A DNA stretch of 64,000 bases from Streptomyces sp. NBC_00414 (lineage in GTDB: Bacteria > Actinomycetota > Actinomycetes > Streptomycetales > Streptomycetaceae): positions 6,820,001 to 6,884,000 of the forward strand of contig NZ_CP107935.1 in assembly GCF_036038375.1 (NCBI RefSeq). The letters are read 5' to 3'. Shown here in pieces: positions 37,454 to 46,927 of this stretch. Each line of letters begins with the position of its first letter. Within the stretch, counting starts at the first letter, position 1. The position numbers and the translations under genes were made by a program. The notes under the pieces were generated by a model that was not told the origin of the DNA, made no database searches, and saw nothing but the letters and a program-made list of their open reading frames with translations.

Positions 37454-38359
37454 GTGTCCGTACGTGAATTGGTGGTCCTCGGTACCGCCAGCCAGGTCCC
37501 CACCCGGCACCGCAACCACAACGGCTACCTGCTGCGCTGGGACGGCGAGGGCATCCTCTTCGATCCCGGCGAGGGCACGCAGCGGCAGATGCTGCGTGCC
37601 GGGGTGGCCGCGCACGACCTGAACCGCATCTGTGTCACGCACTTCCACGGCGACCACTCGCTGGGCCTGGCCGGGGTGATCCAGCGGATCAACCTCGACC
37701 GGGTGCCGCACGGGATCAGCGCGCACTACCCGCGCTCCGGGCAGAAGTTCTTCGACCGGCTGCGGTACGCGACCGCCTACCGCGAGACGGTCGCGCTCAC
37801 CGAGGCCCCGGTGGACTCCGACGGGGTGCTCGCCACCTCGGCGGCGTACACGCTGGAGGCGCGGAAGCTCTCCCATCCCGTCGAGTCGTACGGCTACCGG
37901 ATCGTCGAGCCCGACGGGCGGCGGATGCTGAGCGACCGGCTCGCCGCGCACGGGATCAAGGGCGCGGACGTGGGGCGGATCCAGCGGGAGGGGGTCCTCG
38001 GGGACGTCCTGCTCGACGACGTCAGCGAGGTGCGGCGCGGGCAGCGGTTCGCGTTCGTCATGGACACCCGGCTGTGCGACGGGGTGTACGCGCTCGCCGA
38101 GGGCTGCGACATGCTCGTCATCGAGTCGACGTTCCTGGACGAGGACGTGCGGCTCGCCGTGGATCACGGGCACCTCACCGCGGGGCAGGCGGCGGCCGTG
38201 GCGCGGGACGCGGGCGTACGGCATCTGGTGCTCACGCACTTCAGCCAGCGGTACTCCGAGCCCGAGGAGTTCGAGCGGCAGGCCCGGGCCGCCGGGTTCG
38301 AGGGGGAGCTGACCGTGGCGCACGATCTGCTGAGGGTGCCGGTTCCGAAGCGTCGGTGA
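37454..38359 (+). CDS. rnz: Ribonuclease Z (tRNA 3' endonuclease)
   Basis: The 301-residue MBL-fold nuclease has the zinc ligands THFHGDHSLGL (HxHxDH), the substrate-contact segment VPTRHRNHNGYLLRW near the N-terminus, ESYGYRI, FVMDTRLCDG, STFLDED and LTHFSQRY at the C-terminus. RNase Z cuts tRNA precursors lacking an encoded CCA just after the discriminator base. The exosite for tRNA (Gly/Pro-rich arm) lies around residues 150-185. The GTG at 37454 is the start. Its stop codon falls inside the possible GTG start of the next gene. Confidence 0.92.
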   Translation: MSVRELVVLGTASQVPTRHRNHNGYLLRWDGEGILFDPGEGTQRQMLRAGVAAHDLNRICVTHFHGDHSLGLAGVIQRINLDRVPHGISAHYPRSGQKFFDRLRYATAYRETVALTEAPVDSDGVLATSAAYTLEARKLSHPVESYGYRIVEPDGRRMLSDRLAAHGIKGADVGRIQREGVLGDVLLDDVSEVRRGQRFAFVMDTRLCDGVYALAEGCDMLVIESTFLDEDVRLAVDHGHLTAGQAAAVARDAGVRHLVLTHFSQRYSEPEEFERQARAAGFEGELTVAHDLLRVPVPKRR

Positions 38360-38379
38360 AACACCCGTACCATGCTTCG

Positions 38380-39384
38380 ATGCCCCTCCCCAAAGCTGAA
38401 CTGCACCTGCATATCGAAGGCACGCTGGAGCCCGAGCTGGCTTTCGCCCTGGCCGCCCGCAACGGGGTCGCGCTGCCGTACGCGGATACGGAGGAGCTTC
38501 GCAAGGCCTACGAGTTCGCCGACCTGCAGTCGTTCCTGAACCTGTACTACGGGCTCATGGCCGTGCTGCGGACCGAGGACGACTTCGCGGATCTCGCCGA
38601 CGCGTACCTCGCGCGCGCCGCCGCCCAGGGCGTGCGGCACGCGGAGATCTTCTTCGACCCGCAGGCGCACATCGCACGAGGCGTCGGGATCGGCACCGTG
38701 GTGGAGGGGCTCGGGCGGGCGCTCGACCGGAGCGAGGCCGTGCATGGCATCTCCACCCAGCTGATCATGTGTTTTCTGCGGGACGAGTCCGCCGGGTCCG
38801 CGATGGAGACCCTGGAGGCCGCGAAGCCGTACCTGGCACCGCGCGGCCCGATCGTCGGCGTCGGGCTCGACTCCGCCGAGGTCGGCCACCCGCCGGCCAA
38901 GTTCCGCGAGGTGTACGAGGCCGCCGCCGCGCTCGGCCTGCGACGGGTCGCGCACGCGGGCGAGGAGGGGCCGCCCGCGTACATCACCGAGGCCCTCGAC
39001 GTGCTCGGGGCCGAGCGGATCGACCACGGGCTGCGCTGCATGGAGGACCCGGAGCTGGTGGCCCGGCTGGTGCGGGACCGGGTGCCGCTGACGCTGTGCC
39101 CGCTGTCCAACGTGCGGCTGAGGGCCGTCGACGTGCTGGCGGAGCACCCGTTGCCCGCGATGCTCGACGCGGGACTGCTGTGCACGGTCAACTCCGACGA
39201 CCCCGCCTACTTCGGCGGGTACGCCGGGGACAACTTCCGGGCGGTGCGGGAGGCCCTGGGGCTCTCCCCGGAGCGGCTGCGCGAACTGGCCCGGAACTCG
39301 TTCACCGCGTCGTTCCTCGAACACGACGAGGAGCGGCGGGCCCGGTACATCGCCGAGGTGGAGGCGTACGAGTTCGGGGCCTGA
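38380..39384 (+). CDS. Adenine deaminase (adenosine deaminase superfamily)
   Basis: The 334-residue TIM-barrel metal hydrolase carries the zinc ligands HLHIEGTLEPEL (HxH), VAHAGEEGPPAYI (His plus proton-donor Glu), IDHGLRC and VNSDDPAYFGG (Asp). The blocks VGLDSAEVGHPPAKF and HAGEEGPP followed by Y/W-I are those I associate with bacterial and fungal adenine deaminases, not adenosine deaminases, so the base adenine is the more likely substrate (giving hypoxanthine for salvage). Generic annotation as adenosine deaminase would be misleading. A GTG at 38356 overlapping the rnz stop (GTGA) is an alternative start. It is cytosolic. Confidence 0.88.
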   Translation: MPLPKAELHLHIEGTLEPELAFALAARNGVALPYADTEELRKAYEFADLQSFLNLYYGLMAVLRTEDDFADLADAYLARAAAQGVRHAEIFFDPQAHIARGVGIGTVVEGLGRALDRSEAVHGISTQLIMCFLRDESAGSAMETLEAAKPYLAPRGPIVGVGLDSAEVGHPPAKFREVYEAAAALGLRRVAHAGEEGPPAYITEALDVLGAERIDHGLRCMEDPELVARLVRDRVPLTLCPLSNVRLRAVDVLAEHPLPAMLDAGLLCTVNSDDPAYFGGYAGDNFRAVREALGLSPERLRELARNSFTASFLEHDEERRARYIAEVEAYEFGA

Positions 39385-39394
39385 GGGCCGCCGT

Positions 39395-40729
39395 TCAGGG
39401 CGCGGGAGCCGCCGGCGACGTGCCCGAGTGCGGAGGGCCCGCCGTGTCGAAGTCCCCCTGCGCGGGCCGGGACCGGTCCACGGCGATCTCCACCACCGGC
39501 TGTTCCGCGGGCTGCTCCACGGGGCCGCCGCGCAGGACCGGTTCCGGGCCCCGGACGACGGGACCGCCCGTGGTGCGCAGGGCCACGGCGGCCAGCGGCA
39601 CGGCCAGCAGGACCAGGGCCGTCGCGAGGACCCAGCCCATCGCGGGATAGCCCGCCGCGGCCGAGAGCAGGCTGCCCGCCAGGGGGCCGCACGCCGTGCC
39701 GAGGGAGGACGCCGAGCCCGCCAGGACGGCCCAGCGGCCGTGCGGGTCGAGCGACGCGGCCAGGCTGATCAGGTACGACAGGACCACGGGGTAGAGGGCG
39801 TTCCAGGCGATCTCGCCCACCGCGAAGCTCGTCAGGCCGTCCGCGTTCGCGCTGACCACGATGCAGACCGCGATGAGGGCGGTACCCGCTCCGACGGGCA
39901 GCGCCCGGCCGATACGGGGTCCGAGCGCACCCGCGCCCAGCACGCCGAGCAGGCCCGCGCCGAGCGCCGCCGCGAAGACCACCCCGACCGTCGCCTCGCC
40001 CAGCCCCGCCTGCCGGGTCCCGATGTGGCTGCTGACGCCCCACAGGGAGTTCTGGGCCAGGGACCAGCAGAGCATGGCCGCGGCGAGCACCAGGCCCGGG
40101 CGGCGGTGCGGGAGCGGGGGTGTCGGGCCCGGCGCCGGCCGGTGCGCGGCGACGGACGGGGGAGCGGGGCGGCGGCCGGTCGCGGGTCCCTGGCCGGCGG
40201 GCAGACGGGCGGTGGCCGGCCAGACGAGTGCCGCGGTGAGCGCGACCGCCGCCAGGGGGAGGCCGTGGCCCGGACCCAGGTGGGGGACCGTCAGATAGAC
40301 GGCCGCCGCGAGGGCGGAGACGCTCAGCAGGCCGAGCGTCGTGGTGCGGTGGGGGTCCGGCCGGGCGGCCGTTCCGGCCGCGGCGACGGTGGTGGCCGCA
40401 CCGGAGCCGAGACCGCCGACGAGAGCGCCGGCGATGACGGTGGGCACGCTGGTCGACAGGGCGGCCGTGCCGTAGCCGGCCACGGCGAGGAGCAGACCCA
40501 CGCGGGCCAGGCGCCGGGCGCCCAGCCGGTGGATGCGGGAAGCGAGGGCGAAACCCGCCGCGGCCGAGCTGAGGAGCAGCAGGCTGCCGACGGCACCGGC
40601 CTGCGTGGCGGAGAGGGGGAGGGCCGCGTCGAGCCTGCCGACGGTGGTGGGCAGCAGGTACGGGGCCAGGTAGCCCGCCGTGAAAAGGGCGACGAGGGGC
40701 CAGGACGGAGCGGTGGTGCGGGCGGACAC
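39395..40729 (-). CDS. MFS transporter
   Basis: The 444-residue protein has about twelve hydrophobic segments beginning WPLVALFTAGYLAPYLL, with a basic cytosolic loop (SRIHRLGARRLARVG) between helices 2 and 3 and a central hydrophilic loop (about residues 185-225, Pro-rich). The tail is long and polar. This fits the major facilitator superfamily, probably an efflux or sugar-type antiporter; the substrate is not evident. The GTG at 40729 (MSARTTAPSW) has GGGAA five bases upstream; the longer upstream open frame is judged non-coding. It is convergent with the adenine deaminase gene and divergent from the PfkB kinase gene. Confidence 0.85.
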   Translation of the reverse strand: MSARTTAPSWPLVALFTAGYLAPYLLPTTVGRLDAALPLSATQAGAVGSLLLLSSAAAGFALASRIHRLGARRLARVGLLLAVAGYGTAALSTSVPTVIAGALVGGLGSGAATTVAAAGTAARPDPHRTTTLGLLSVSALAAAVYLTVPHLGPGHGLPLAAVALTAALVWPATARLPAGQGPATGRRPAPPSVAAHRPAPGPTPPLPHRRPGLVLAAAMLCWSLAQNSLWGVSSHIGTRQAGLGEATVGVVFAAALGAGLLGVLGAGALGPRIGRALPVGAGTALIAVCIVVSANADGLTSFAVGEIAWNALYPVVLSYLISLAASLDPHGRWAVLAGSASSLGTACGPLAGSLLSAAAGYPAMGWVLATALVLLAVPLAAVALRTTGGPVVRGPEPVLRGGPVEQPAEQPVVEIAVDRSRPAQGDFDTAGPPHSGTSPAAPAP

Positions 40730-41046
40730 GGGCGTTCCCAGGGCATGCGGACGGAAAGGGGGGCCAAGCGAAGGGGAGTTGGTGCGGCCGTCGACGGACA
40801 GGAACGCGCGGGCAATTTGTATCAAGCGGAAGGGTGCATTCGACAAGGCGGGGGGTGTGATCTGGAGCACTTGTTGTTTGGGAGATGAAGACCCGGGTAG
40901 AAGAGCGCGATTTCGGCCCGTCCGCAGCCCGTCCGCAGCTTGAAGGCCAGCGGCCGACGGGAAGCGGGGGCCCGGCGTGACCCTCCCCGCCCTGAAGAGC
41001 GTTTGGTGCACACTGGCCTAAATCCGCACCACTCAGGGAGCGCACC
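40730..41046. promoter_or_regulatory. Divergent MFS/kinase intergenic region with a candidate promoter
   Basis: On the reverse strand, TTGTCG (40846-40841) and TGATAC (40824-40819) are separated by 16 bases, a good match to a housekeeping promoter for the MFS gene. An 11-bp direct duplication CCCGTCCGCAG occurs at about 40918-40939. For the kinase, CCTAAAT at about 41018 is a weak -10 candidate. No ORF here looks real. Confidence 0.45.
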
Positions 41047-42156
41047 GTGATCGCGTCCACCGGGAAGGGACCGTACCGACAGGCCCAGTTCGATCCACTC
41101 GCCGAACTGCGCCGCTCCGACGACCCGCCCTGGGACGTCTATCTCACCGGCACCGTCTTTCTCGACATCATCTTCACCGGCCTCGACTCCGCCCCGGTCC
41201 GCGGCACCGAGTCCTGGGCCCGCGGCATGGGCTCGAGCCCCGGCGGCGTCGCGAACATGGCGACCGCGCTGGCCAGGCTGGGCCTGAAGACCTCCCTCGC
41301 GGCGGCCTTCGGGGACGACCACTACGGGGAGTACTGCTGGGACGCCCTGGAGCAGGGCGAGCACATCGACCTCTCCGCGTCCCGCACCGCGCCCGGCTGG
41401 CACTCCCCGGTGACCGTCTCGATGGCCTACGAGGGCGAGCGGACCATGGTCAGCCACGGCCACGAGCCGCCTCCGGAGGAGCCCGCCCCCGACTGCTCGC
41501 CCCGCGCGCGGGCGGCCGTCGCCTCGCTGACACCCGGCACGCGCGCGCACTGGATCGCCGGGGCCGCGGAGCGGGGCACCCGGATCTTCGCCGACGTCGG
41601 CTGGGACGACACGGGACGCTGGGACCTCGCCGGACTCCCCGACCTGCGGCACTGCGAGGCGTTCCTGCCGAACGCCGAGGAGGCCATGCGGTACACGGGC
41701 GCCTCGTGTCCCCGCGCCGCCGCGCACGCCCTCACCGAACACGTACCGCTCGCCGTCGTCACCCTGGGCGCCGAGGGCGCGTACGCCGTGGACCGCCGGA
41801 CCGGCGAGACCGCGGAGGTTCCGGCCATCGAGGTCGAGGCGATGGATCCGACCGGCGCGGGGGACGTCTTCGTCGCCGGGTTCGTGACGGGCACGCTGGC
41901 CGGCTGGCCGCTCGCCGACCGCCTCGCCTTCGCGGGCCTCACCGCGGCGCTGTCGGTCCAGGAGTTCGGGGGATCGCTGTCCGCCCCCGGCTGGTCGGAG
42001 ATCGCCGCCTGGTGGCGCCGCGTGCAGTCCTACGACCACCAGGATCCCGCGGCGCTCGGCCGGTACGCCTTCCTGGAACCGCTGCTTCCGGAGAGCACCC
42101 GGGCGTGGCCCCTGAGACGGGCCGTACCGACGATCGGATTCCGCAGATCCGCCTGA
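41047..42156 (+). CDS. PfkB family carbohydrate kinase
   Basis: The 369-residue ribokinase-like enzyme has an N-terminal substrate-binding block (VYLTGTVFLDIIFTGLD, GSSPGGVANMATALARLGLKTSLAAAFGDDHYGEY). It also has the PfkB signature-2 block DPTGAGDVFVAGFVTG, whose Asp is the catalytic base and whose glycines form the anion hole. VVTLGAEGAYAVDRR lies before it. The family phosphorylates sugars, nucleosides or related alcohols with ATP; the substrate cannot be told here. An extra region around 125-165 (APGWHSPVTVSMAYEGERT) probably forms the lid. AGGGAG lies seven bases before the GTG. Confidence 0.9.
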   Translation: MIASTGKGPYRQAQFDPLAELRRSDDPPWDVYLTGTVFLDIIFTGLDSAPVRGTESWARGMGSSPGGVANMATALARLGLKTSLAAAFGDDHYGEYCWDALEQGEHIDLSASRTAPGWHSPVTVSMAYEGERTMVSHGHEPPPEEPAPDCSPRARAAVASLTPGTRAHWIAGAAERGTRIFADVGWDDTGRWDLAGLPDLRHCEAFLPNAEEAMRYTGASCPRAAAHALTEHVPLAVVTLGAEGAYAVDRRTGETAEVPAIEVEAMDPTGAGDVFVAGFVTGTLAGWPLADRLAFAGLTAALSVQEFGGSLSAPGWSEIAAWWRRVQSYDHQDPAALGRYAFLEPLLPESTRAWPLRRAVPTIGFRRSA

Positions 42157-42213
42157 GGCCACAGGTGCGGCGGAAAAGTCCTACGGCGTTGTCGGTGCCC
42201 CGACGTACTCTTG

Positions 42214-42248
42214 GAGACACCAGGCTGCCGTACCGGCAAGCGTGTCTC
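42214..42248 (+). promoter_or_regulatory. Stem-loop in the phoH leader
   Basis: GAGACAC (42214-42220) pairs perfectly with GTGTCTC (42242-42248), and an inner stem TGCCG/CGGCA with loop TAC lies between them. It ends 35 bases before the phoH start and just before the GAGGAGGATGAG purine-rich stretch. It could be a 5'-UTR stability element or the terminator of the kinase gene, although the latter would usually lie closer to the stop codon. Confidence 0.45.
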
Positions 42249-42283
42249 ACCGAGGAGGATGAGCAGGCCTACAGAGCCGGCCC

Positions 42284-43342
<1,059 letters not shown>

Positions 43343-43354
43343 ACCAGCGCGACC

Positions 43355-43852
43355 ATGTCGATCGACGTCAACAACGAGTCCGGAACCGAGGTCGACGAGC
43401 AGGCGATCCTCGACATCGCCCGCTACGCCCTCGCGCGGATGCGCATCCACCCGCTCTCCGAGCTCTCGGTGATCGTCGTGGACACCGACGCCATGGAGCA
43501 GCTGCACATCCAGTGGATGGACCTGCCGGGCCCCACCGATGTCATGTCGTTCCCGATGGACGAGCTGCGGCCGCCCACGAAGGACGACGAGGAGCCGCCG
43601 CAGGGGCTGCTCGGTGACATCGTGCTGTGCCCGGAGGTCGCCGAGCAGCAGGGCAAGGACGCCGAGACGCAGCACTCCATGGACGAGGAGCTCCAGCTCC
43701 TGACCGTCCACGGAGTGCTGCACCTGCTCGGGTACGACCACGAGGAGCCCGACGAGAAGGCCGAGATGTTCGGTCTGCAGGCCGCCATCGTGGACGGCTG
43801 GCGTGCGGAGAAGGGCCTGACCGGTCCGTCCCCGGCTCCGACCGTCTCATGA
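43355..43852 (+). CDS. ybeY: Endoribonuclease YbeY
   Basis: The 165-residue metalloprotein has the UPF0054 zinc motif HGVLHLLGYDH (HxxxHxxxxxH) near residues 120-130, and the PTDVMSFPMDE and LLGDIVLCPEV blocks. YbeY matures 16S rRNA 3' ends and helps to degrade defective 70S ribosomes. It overlaps the next gene by four bases (ATGA), and phoH lies just upstream, the classic ybeZ-ybeY arrangement. Confidence 0.95.
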   Translation: MSIDVNNESGTEVDEQAILDIARYALARMRIHPLSELSVIVVDTDAMEQLHIQWMDLPGPTDVMSFPMDELRPPTKDDEEPPQGLLGDIVLCPEVAEQQGKDAETQHSMDEELQLLTVHGVLHLLGYDHEEPDEKAEMFGLQAAIVDGWRAEKGLTGPSPAPTVS

Positions 43853-45156
43853 GCCCGCAACTGGTCCTCGGCGCCATCGCCCTCGTCGTGGTCGCCTGGC
43901 TCGCCGCCTGCGCGGAGGCCGGCCTCGCCCGCGTCTCCAGCTTCCGCGCCGAGGAGGCGGTCCGGTCCGGGCGCCGCGGCAGCGCCAAGCTCGCCCAGGT
44001 CGCCGCCGACCCGACCCGCTATCTGAACGTGGCGCTGCTGGTGCGCGTGGCCTGCGAGATGGCCGCCGCCGCCCTGGTCACGTACGCCTGCCTGAAGGAG
44101 TTCGACGAGACCTGGGAGTCACTGGCCGTCGCCATCGGCGTCATGGTCCTCGTCTCGTACGTCGCCGTCGGTGTCTCGCCGCGCACCATCGGCCGCCAGC
44201 ACCCCCTGAACACGGCGACGGCGTCCGCGTACGTGCTGGTGCCGCTGGCCAGGATCATGGGGCCGATCCCGCCCCTGCTCATCCTCATCGGCAACGCGCT
44301 CACGCCCGGCAAGGGCTTCCGGCGCGGCCCCTTCGCCTCCGAGGCCGAGCTGCGCGCGATGGTCGACCTCGCCGAGAAGGAGTCGCTCATCGAGGACGAG
44401 GAGCGCCGGATGGTGCACTCCGTCTTCGAGCTGGGCGACACGCTGGTCCGGGAGGTCATGGTCCCGCGCACCGACCTGGTGGTCATCGAGCGGTACAAGA
44501 CCATCCGGCAGGCGCTGACCCTCGCCCTGCGGTCCGGCTTCTCGCGCGTCCCCGTCACCGGGGAGAGCGAGGACGACATCGTCGGGATCGTGTACCTGAA
44601 GGACCTGGCCCGCAAGACGCACATCAGCCGGGACGCGGAGAGCGAGCTGGTCTCCACGGCCATGCGGCCCGCGGCCTTCGTCCCGGACACGAAGAACGCC
44701 GGTGACCTGCTGCGCGAGATGCAGCAGGACCGCAACCACGTCGCCGTCGTCATCGACGAGTACGGCGGCACGGCCGGCATCGTCACCATCGAGGACATCC
44801 TTGAGGAGATCGTCGGCGAGATCACCGACGAGTACGACCGTGAGCTGCCGCCCGTGGAGGACCTCGGCGAGGACCGCTACCGGGTGACCGCACGGCTCGA
44901 CATCGGCGACCTCGGCGAGCTGTACGGCTTCGAGGCGTACGACGACGAGGACGTCGAGACGGTCGGCGGACTTCTCGCGAAGGCCCTCGGCCGCGTGCCC
45001 ATCGCCGGCGCCTCCTCGGTGGTCGAACTGCCCGACGGCCGGGAACTGCGGTTGACGGCCGAGTCCTCGGCGGGGCGCCGGAACAAGATCGTCACGGTGC
45101 TGGTCGAGCCCATCGGGCCGGTCGACGCCGACGCCCCGGAGGAGAAGCCTGAGTGA
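43849..45156 (+). CDS. CNNM-transmembrane and CBS-domain protein (hemolysin/CorC family)
   Basis: The 435-residue protein has an N-terminal DUF21/CNNM membrane domain (about 1-190, helices including LVLGAIALVVVAWLAACAEAG and LAVAIGVMVLVSYVAVGVS). Two CBS domains follow (about 215-340, with REVMVPRTDLVVIERYKTI and VAVVIDEYGGTAGIVTIEDILEEIVGEI). A C-terminal CorC/HlyC domain ends the protein (DRYRVTARLDIGDLGELYG). Members are linked to magnesium or cobalt export; 'hemolysin' is a historical name. The gene is coupled to ybeY through an ATGA overlap and to the next gene through a GTGA overlap. Confidence 0.93.
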   Translation: MSPQLVLGAIALVVVAWLAACAEAGLARVSSFRAEEAVRSGRRGSAKLAQVAADPTRYLNVALLVRVACEMAAAALVTYACLKEFDETWESLAVAIGVMVLVSYVAVGVSPRTIGRQHPLNTATASAYVLVPLARIMGPIPPLLILIGNALTPGKGFRRGPFASEAELRAMVDLAEKESLIEDEERRMVHSVFELGDTLVREVMVPRTDLVVIERYKTIRQALTLALRSGFSRVPVTGESEDDIVGIVYLKDLARKTHISRDAESELVSTAMRPAAFVPDTKNAGDLLREMQQDRNHVAVVIDEYGGTAGIVTIEDILEEIVGEITDEYDRELPPVEDLGEDRYRVTARLDIGDLGELYGFEAYDDEDVETVGGLLAKALGRVPIAGASSVVELPDGRELRLTAESSAGRRNKIVTVLVEPIGPVDADAPEEKPE

Positions 45157-45530
45157 CCCCGCAGGAGCTGCGCACGCTCTGCCTGTCCTTCAACGCCGTG
45201 GTCGAGGACTTCCCCTTCAACCCGGAGACCTCGGTCTTCAAGGTGCTGGGGAAGATGTTCGCGCTCAGCGCCCTGGGGGCCAGTCCCCTCACGGTCAACC
45301 TGAAGTGCGACCCCGAGGACGCGGTGCGCCTGCGCGGCGAGCACGAGGGGCTGATCATCCCCGGCTGGCACATGAACAAACGCCACTGGAACACGGTGAC
45401 GGTCGTCGGGGCCGCCGGAGTCGCGGGCGGACTCCCGGACCGGCTGGTGCGGGAGCTCGTCGAGGACTCGTACGACCTGGTGGTGGCCGGTCTGCCGCGG
45501 GCCGAGCGGCTGCGGCTCGACCGGGCCTGA
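45153..45530 (+). CDS. MmcQ/YjbR family protein
   Basis: The 125-residue protein has the YjbR fold pattern: an N-terminal helix TPQELRTLCLSFNAVVEDFPF, the beta strands VFKVLGKMFALSAL and LTVNLKCDPEDAVRLRGEH, the IIPGWHMNKRHWNTVTV block, and a C-terminal helix LVRELVEDSYDLVVAGL. YjbR proteins resemble CyaY-type folds and are often called DNA-binding without direct proof. The GTG start overlaps the stop codon of the CBS protein gene, so the two are probably translated together. Confidence 0.88.
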   Translation: MTPQELRTLCLSFNAVVEDFPFNPETSVFKVLGKMFALSALGASPLTVNLKCDPEDAVRLRGEHEGLIIPGWHMNKRHWNTVTVVGAAGVAGGLPDRLVRELVEDSYDLVVAGLPRAERLRLDRA

Positions 45531-45550
45531 GCCGTACGTATGCTCATGCC

Positions 45551-45904
45551 ATGACCGACAGCACCGCGCTCGATCCCGAGGACCGCAAGATCGTCACCCT
45601 GGCCCGTGCGGCCCGGGCCCGCAACGGCGTGCCCGAGGGGGCGGCCGTACGCGACGACAACGGCCGTACGTATGTGGCGGGCACCGTCGCCCTGCCCTCG
45701 CTGCGGCTCAGCGCGCTGCGGACCGCGGTGGCCATGGCCGTGGCCTCCGGGGCGAAGTCGCTGGAGGCGGCGGCGGTGGTGGGCGAGTCGTTGTCCTTGG
45801 CGGATGGCGATCTTGCCGCGGTACGGGATCTTGGTGGCGTGGGGACGCCGGTGTTCCTCGCGGGGGTGGACGGGGAGGTGCGGTCCGTGGTGACCGCGGG
45901 CTGA
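45551..45904 (+). CDS. Cytidine-deaminase-like protein lacking the zinc motifs
   Basis: The 117-residue product MTDSTALDPEDRKIVTLARA... has the length and layout of a small cytidine deaminase: an N-terminal helix, GAAVRDDNGRTYVAGTVALPS resembling the AAVR..DG..Y.G.N strand region, then SLRLSALRTAVAMAVASGA where the C/HAE zinc-proton motif should be. Neither the (C/H)AE nor the PCxxC motif is present, so catalysis by the usual zinc mechanism is not possible. Related streptomycete proteins carry the name cytidine deaminase. I regard it as a degenerate, possibly regulatory homologue; the role is unknown. Confidence 0.7.
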   Translation: MTDSTALDPEDRKIVTLARAARARNGVPEGAAVRDDNGRTYVAGTVALPSLRLSALRTAVAMAVASGAKSLEAAAVVGESLSLADGDLAAVRDLGGVGTPVFLAGVDGEVRSVVTAG

Positions 45905-46327
45905 CGCCGGCGCCGGCGTCAGCGGGGTTCGCCCGGGGGTGCGGGCCCGGTCGGTGCCGGCCGCGCAGTTCCCCGCGCCCCTGAAAAGCGGGGCTGCGCC
46001 CCAGCTTTCACCCGCTGGCGCGCGTGGAACGGCGCGGTCTTTCAGGGGCGCGGGGAACTGCGCAACGGGGGTGTGGGGGCGGAGCCCCCGCGTCGGTTGC
46101 CGGTGGGCGAGAACGCGCCTACCGGAAGAATCACCACCGCTTCTCTTGCAATCGCAAGCCACTCGCGTCTCAATGGACGACAGCTCTTCCGACGGACCGT
46201 CAGATCCATCTGCCGCACAGCGTGCCGCACCCCGCTCGCGACAGGTCGGTGACCCCCGCATGGCGCGCCGACAGGCGTCCGTCGACCGTCCCCACATGGC
46301 AATTCCCGTACAAGGGAAGGGAATCCA
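45905..46327. repeat. Intergenic region with a long family-B inverted repeat (45963-46063)
   Basis: A perfect 24-bp inverted repeat begins GCGCAGTTCCCCGCGCCCC at 45963-45986 and is mirrored at 46040-46063. The 53-base loop contains its own GGGGCTGCGCCCC hairpin. A GGGGGCGGAGCCCCC hairpin follows near 46076-46090. The remaining 230 bases before the secreted-protein gene show no repeat or ORF I trust; AGGGAAGGGAA at about 46313-46323 is the purine-rich ribosome-binding region for the next gene. Confidence 0.8.
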
Positions 46328-46801
46328 ATGATCTGTACGCGACTCGGAATCGGTGCGGCGTTAGCCGCCGGCACCCTCGCCGCCGGCCTCGCGCTCGCCC
46401 CGGGCGCCGCGGCCGTCGTCCCCCAGACCGCCACGATCGTCGCCGACTGCGGCCTCTACGGCGGTGGCGAGGCCACCCTCACGGCCACCCAGAGCGGCAC
46501 CGCCGCCACCGTCACCGTCAGCTCCTCCGAGATCACCGCCCCGCTCGCCCTCGCCGAGGACTCGATCACCTCGACCCTCACCCTGGTGAAGGCCGGCGGC
46601 GGCACGACCGCCTTCACGGGCACCGAGAACCCCGCGATGGCCGCGGGCGACGGCGTCACGGTCGGCCCGCTGACCGGCACCGTCGCGGCCGGCGACAGCC
46701 TGGAGGCCTTCGGCGGCTCCCTGCAGATGGTGCTCTTCGGCATCACCGTGACGTGCACCGCGGACGGGCCGCAGTCGCCGGGTCCGTTCGTGTTCGAGTG
46801 A
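46328..46801 (+). CDS. Small secreted beta-rich protein
   Basis: The 157-residue precursor has a signal peptide (MICTRLGIGAALAAGTLAAG to an AAA cleavage region near residue 29). The mature protein is Thr/Val/Gly-rich and beta-strand-like, with a Cys near each end (VADCGLYGGGEAT and VTCTADG). Its layout (Cys, strand pair, TVTVSS, P..LA..S, GG..TAFTGTENP, GPLTG, FGGSL, V.CT) parallels the first domain of the WxL-like protein encoded at 47047. It is therefore probably a partner or stand-alone version of that domain. A strong terminator follows. Exact function unknown. Confidence 0.78.
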   Translation: MICTRLGIGAALAAGTLAAGLALAPGAAAVVPQTATIVADCGLYGGGEATLTATQSGTAATVTVSSSEITAPLALAEDSITSTLTLVKAGGGTTAFTGTENPAMAAGDGVTVGPLTGTVAAGDSLEAFGGSLQMVLFGITVTCTADGPQSPGPFVFE

Positions 46802-46844
46802 TCACCGGAACCTAGTCCCACCACGGGCACGGACAGTGCCCGGT

Positions 46845-46883
46845 ACGGGCCGGTGCCGCCCGCGCGCAGCGGCACCGGCCCGT
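46845..46883 (+). terminator. Terminator after the small secreted protein gene
   Basis: A perfect 15-bp stem ACGGGCCGGTGCCGC (46845-46859) / GCGGCACCGGCCCGT (46869-46883) with a 9-base loop lies 44 bases after the stop codon. It separates this gene from the WxL-like gene, which must have its own promoter. Confidence 0.8.
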
Positions 46884-46927
46884 CAGCTGTCGAGGCAACT
46901 CCCTTGTTCCTGAGGCAAGTTGACAGG

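Noticed and set aside
40730..41011. N-terminal extension of the MFS gene up to 41011
   Set aside because: The extra 94 codons lack membrane or signal character and would cover the candidate promoter; the GTG at 40729 has a good ribosome-binding site.
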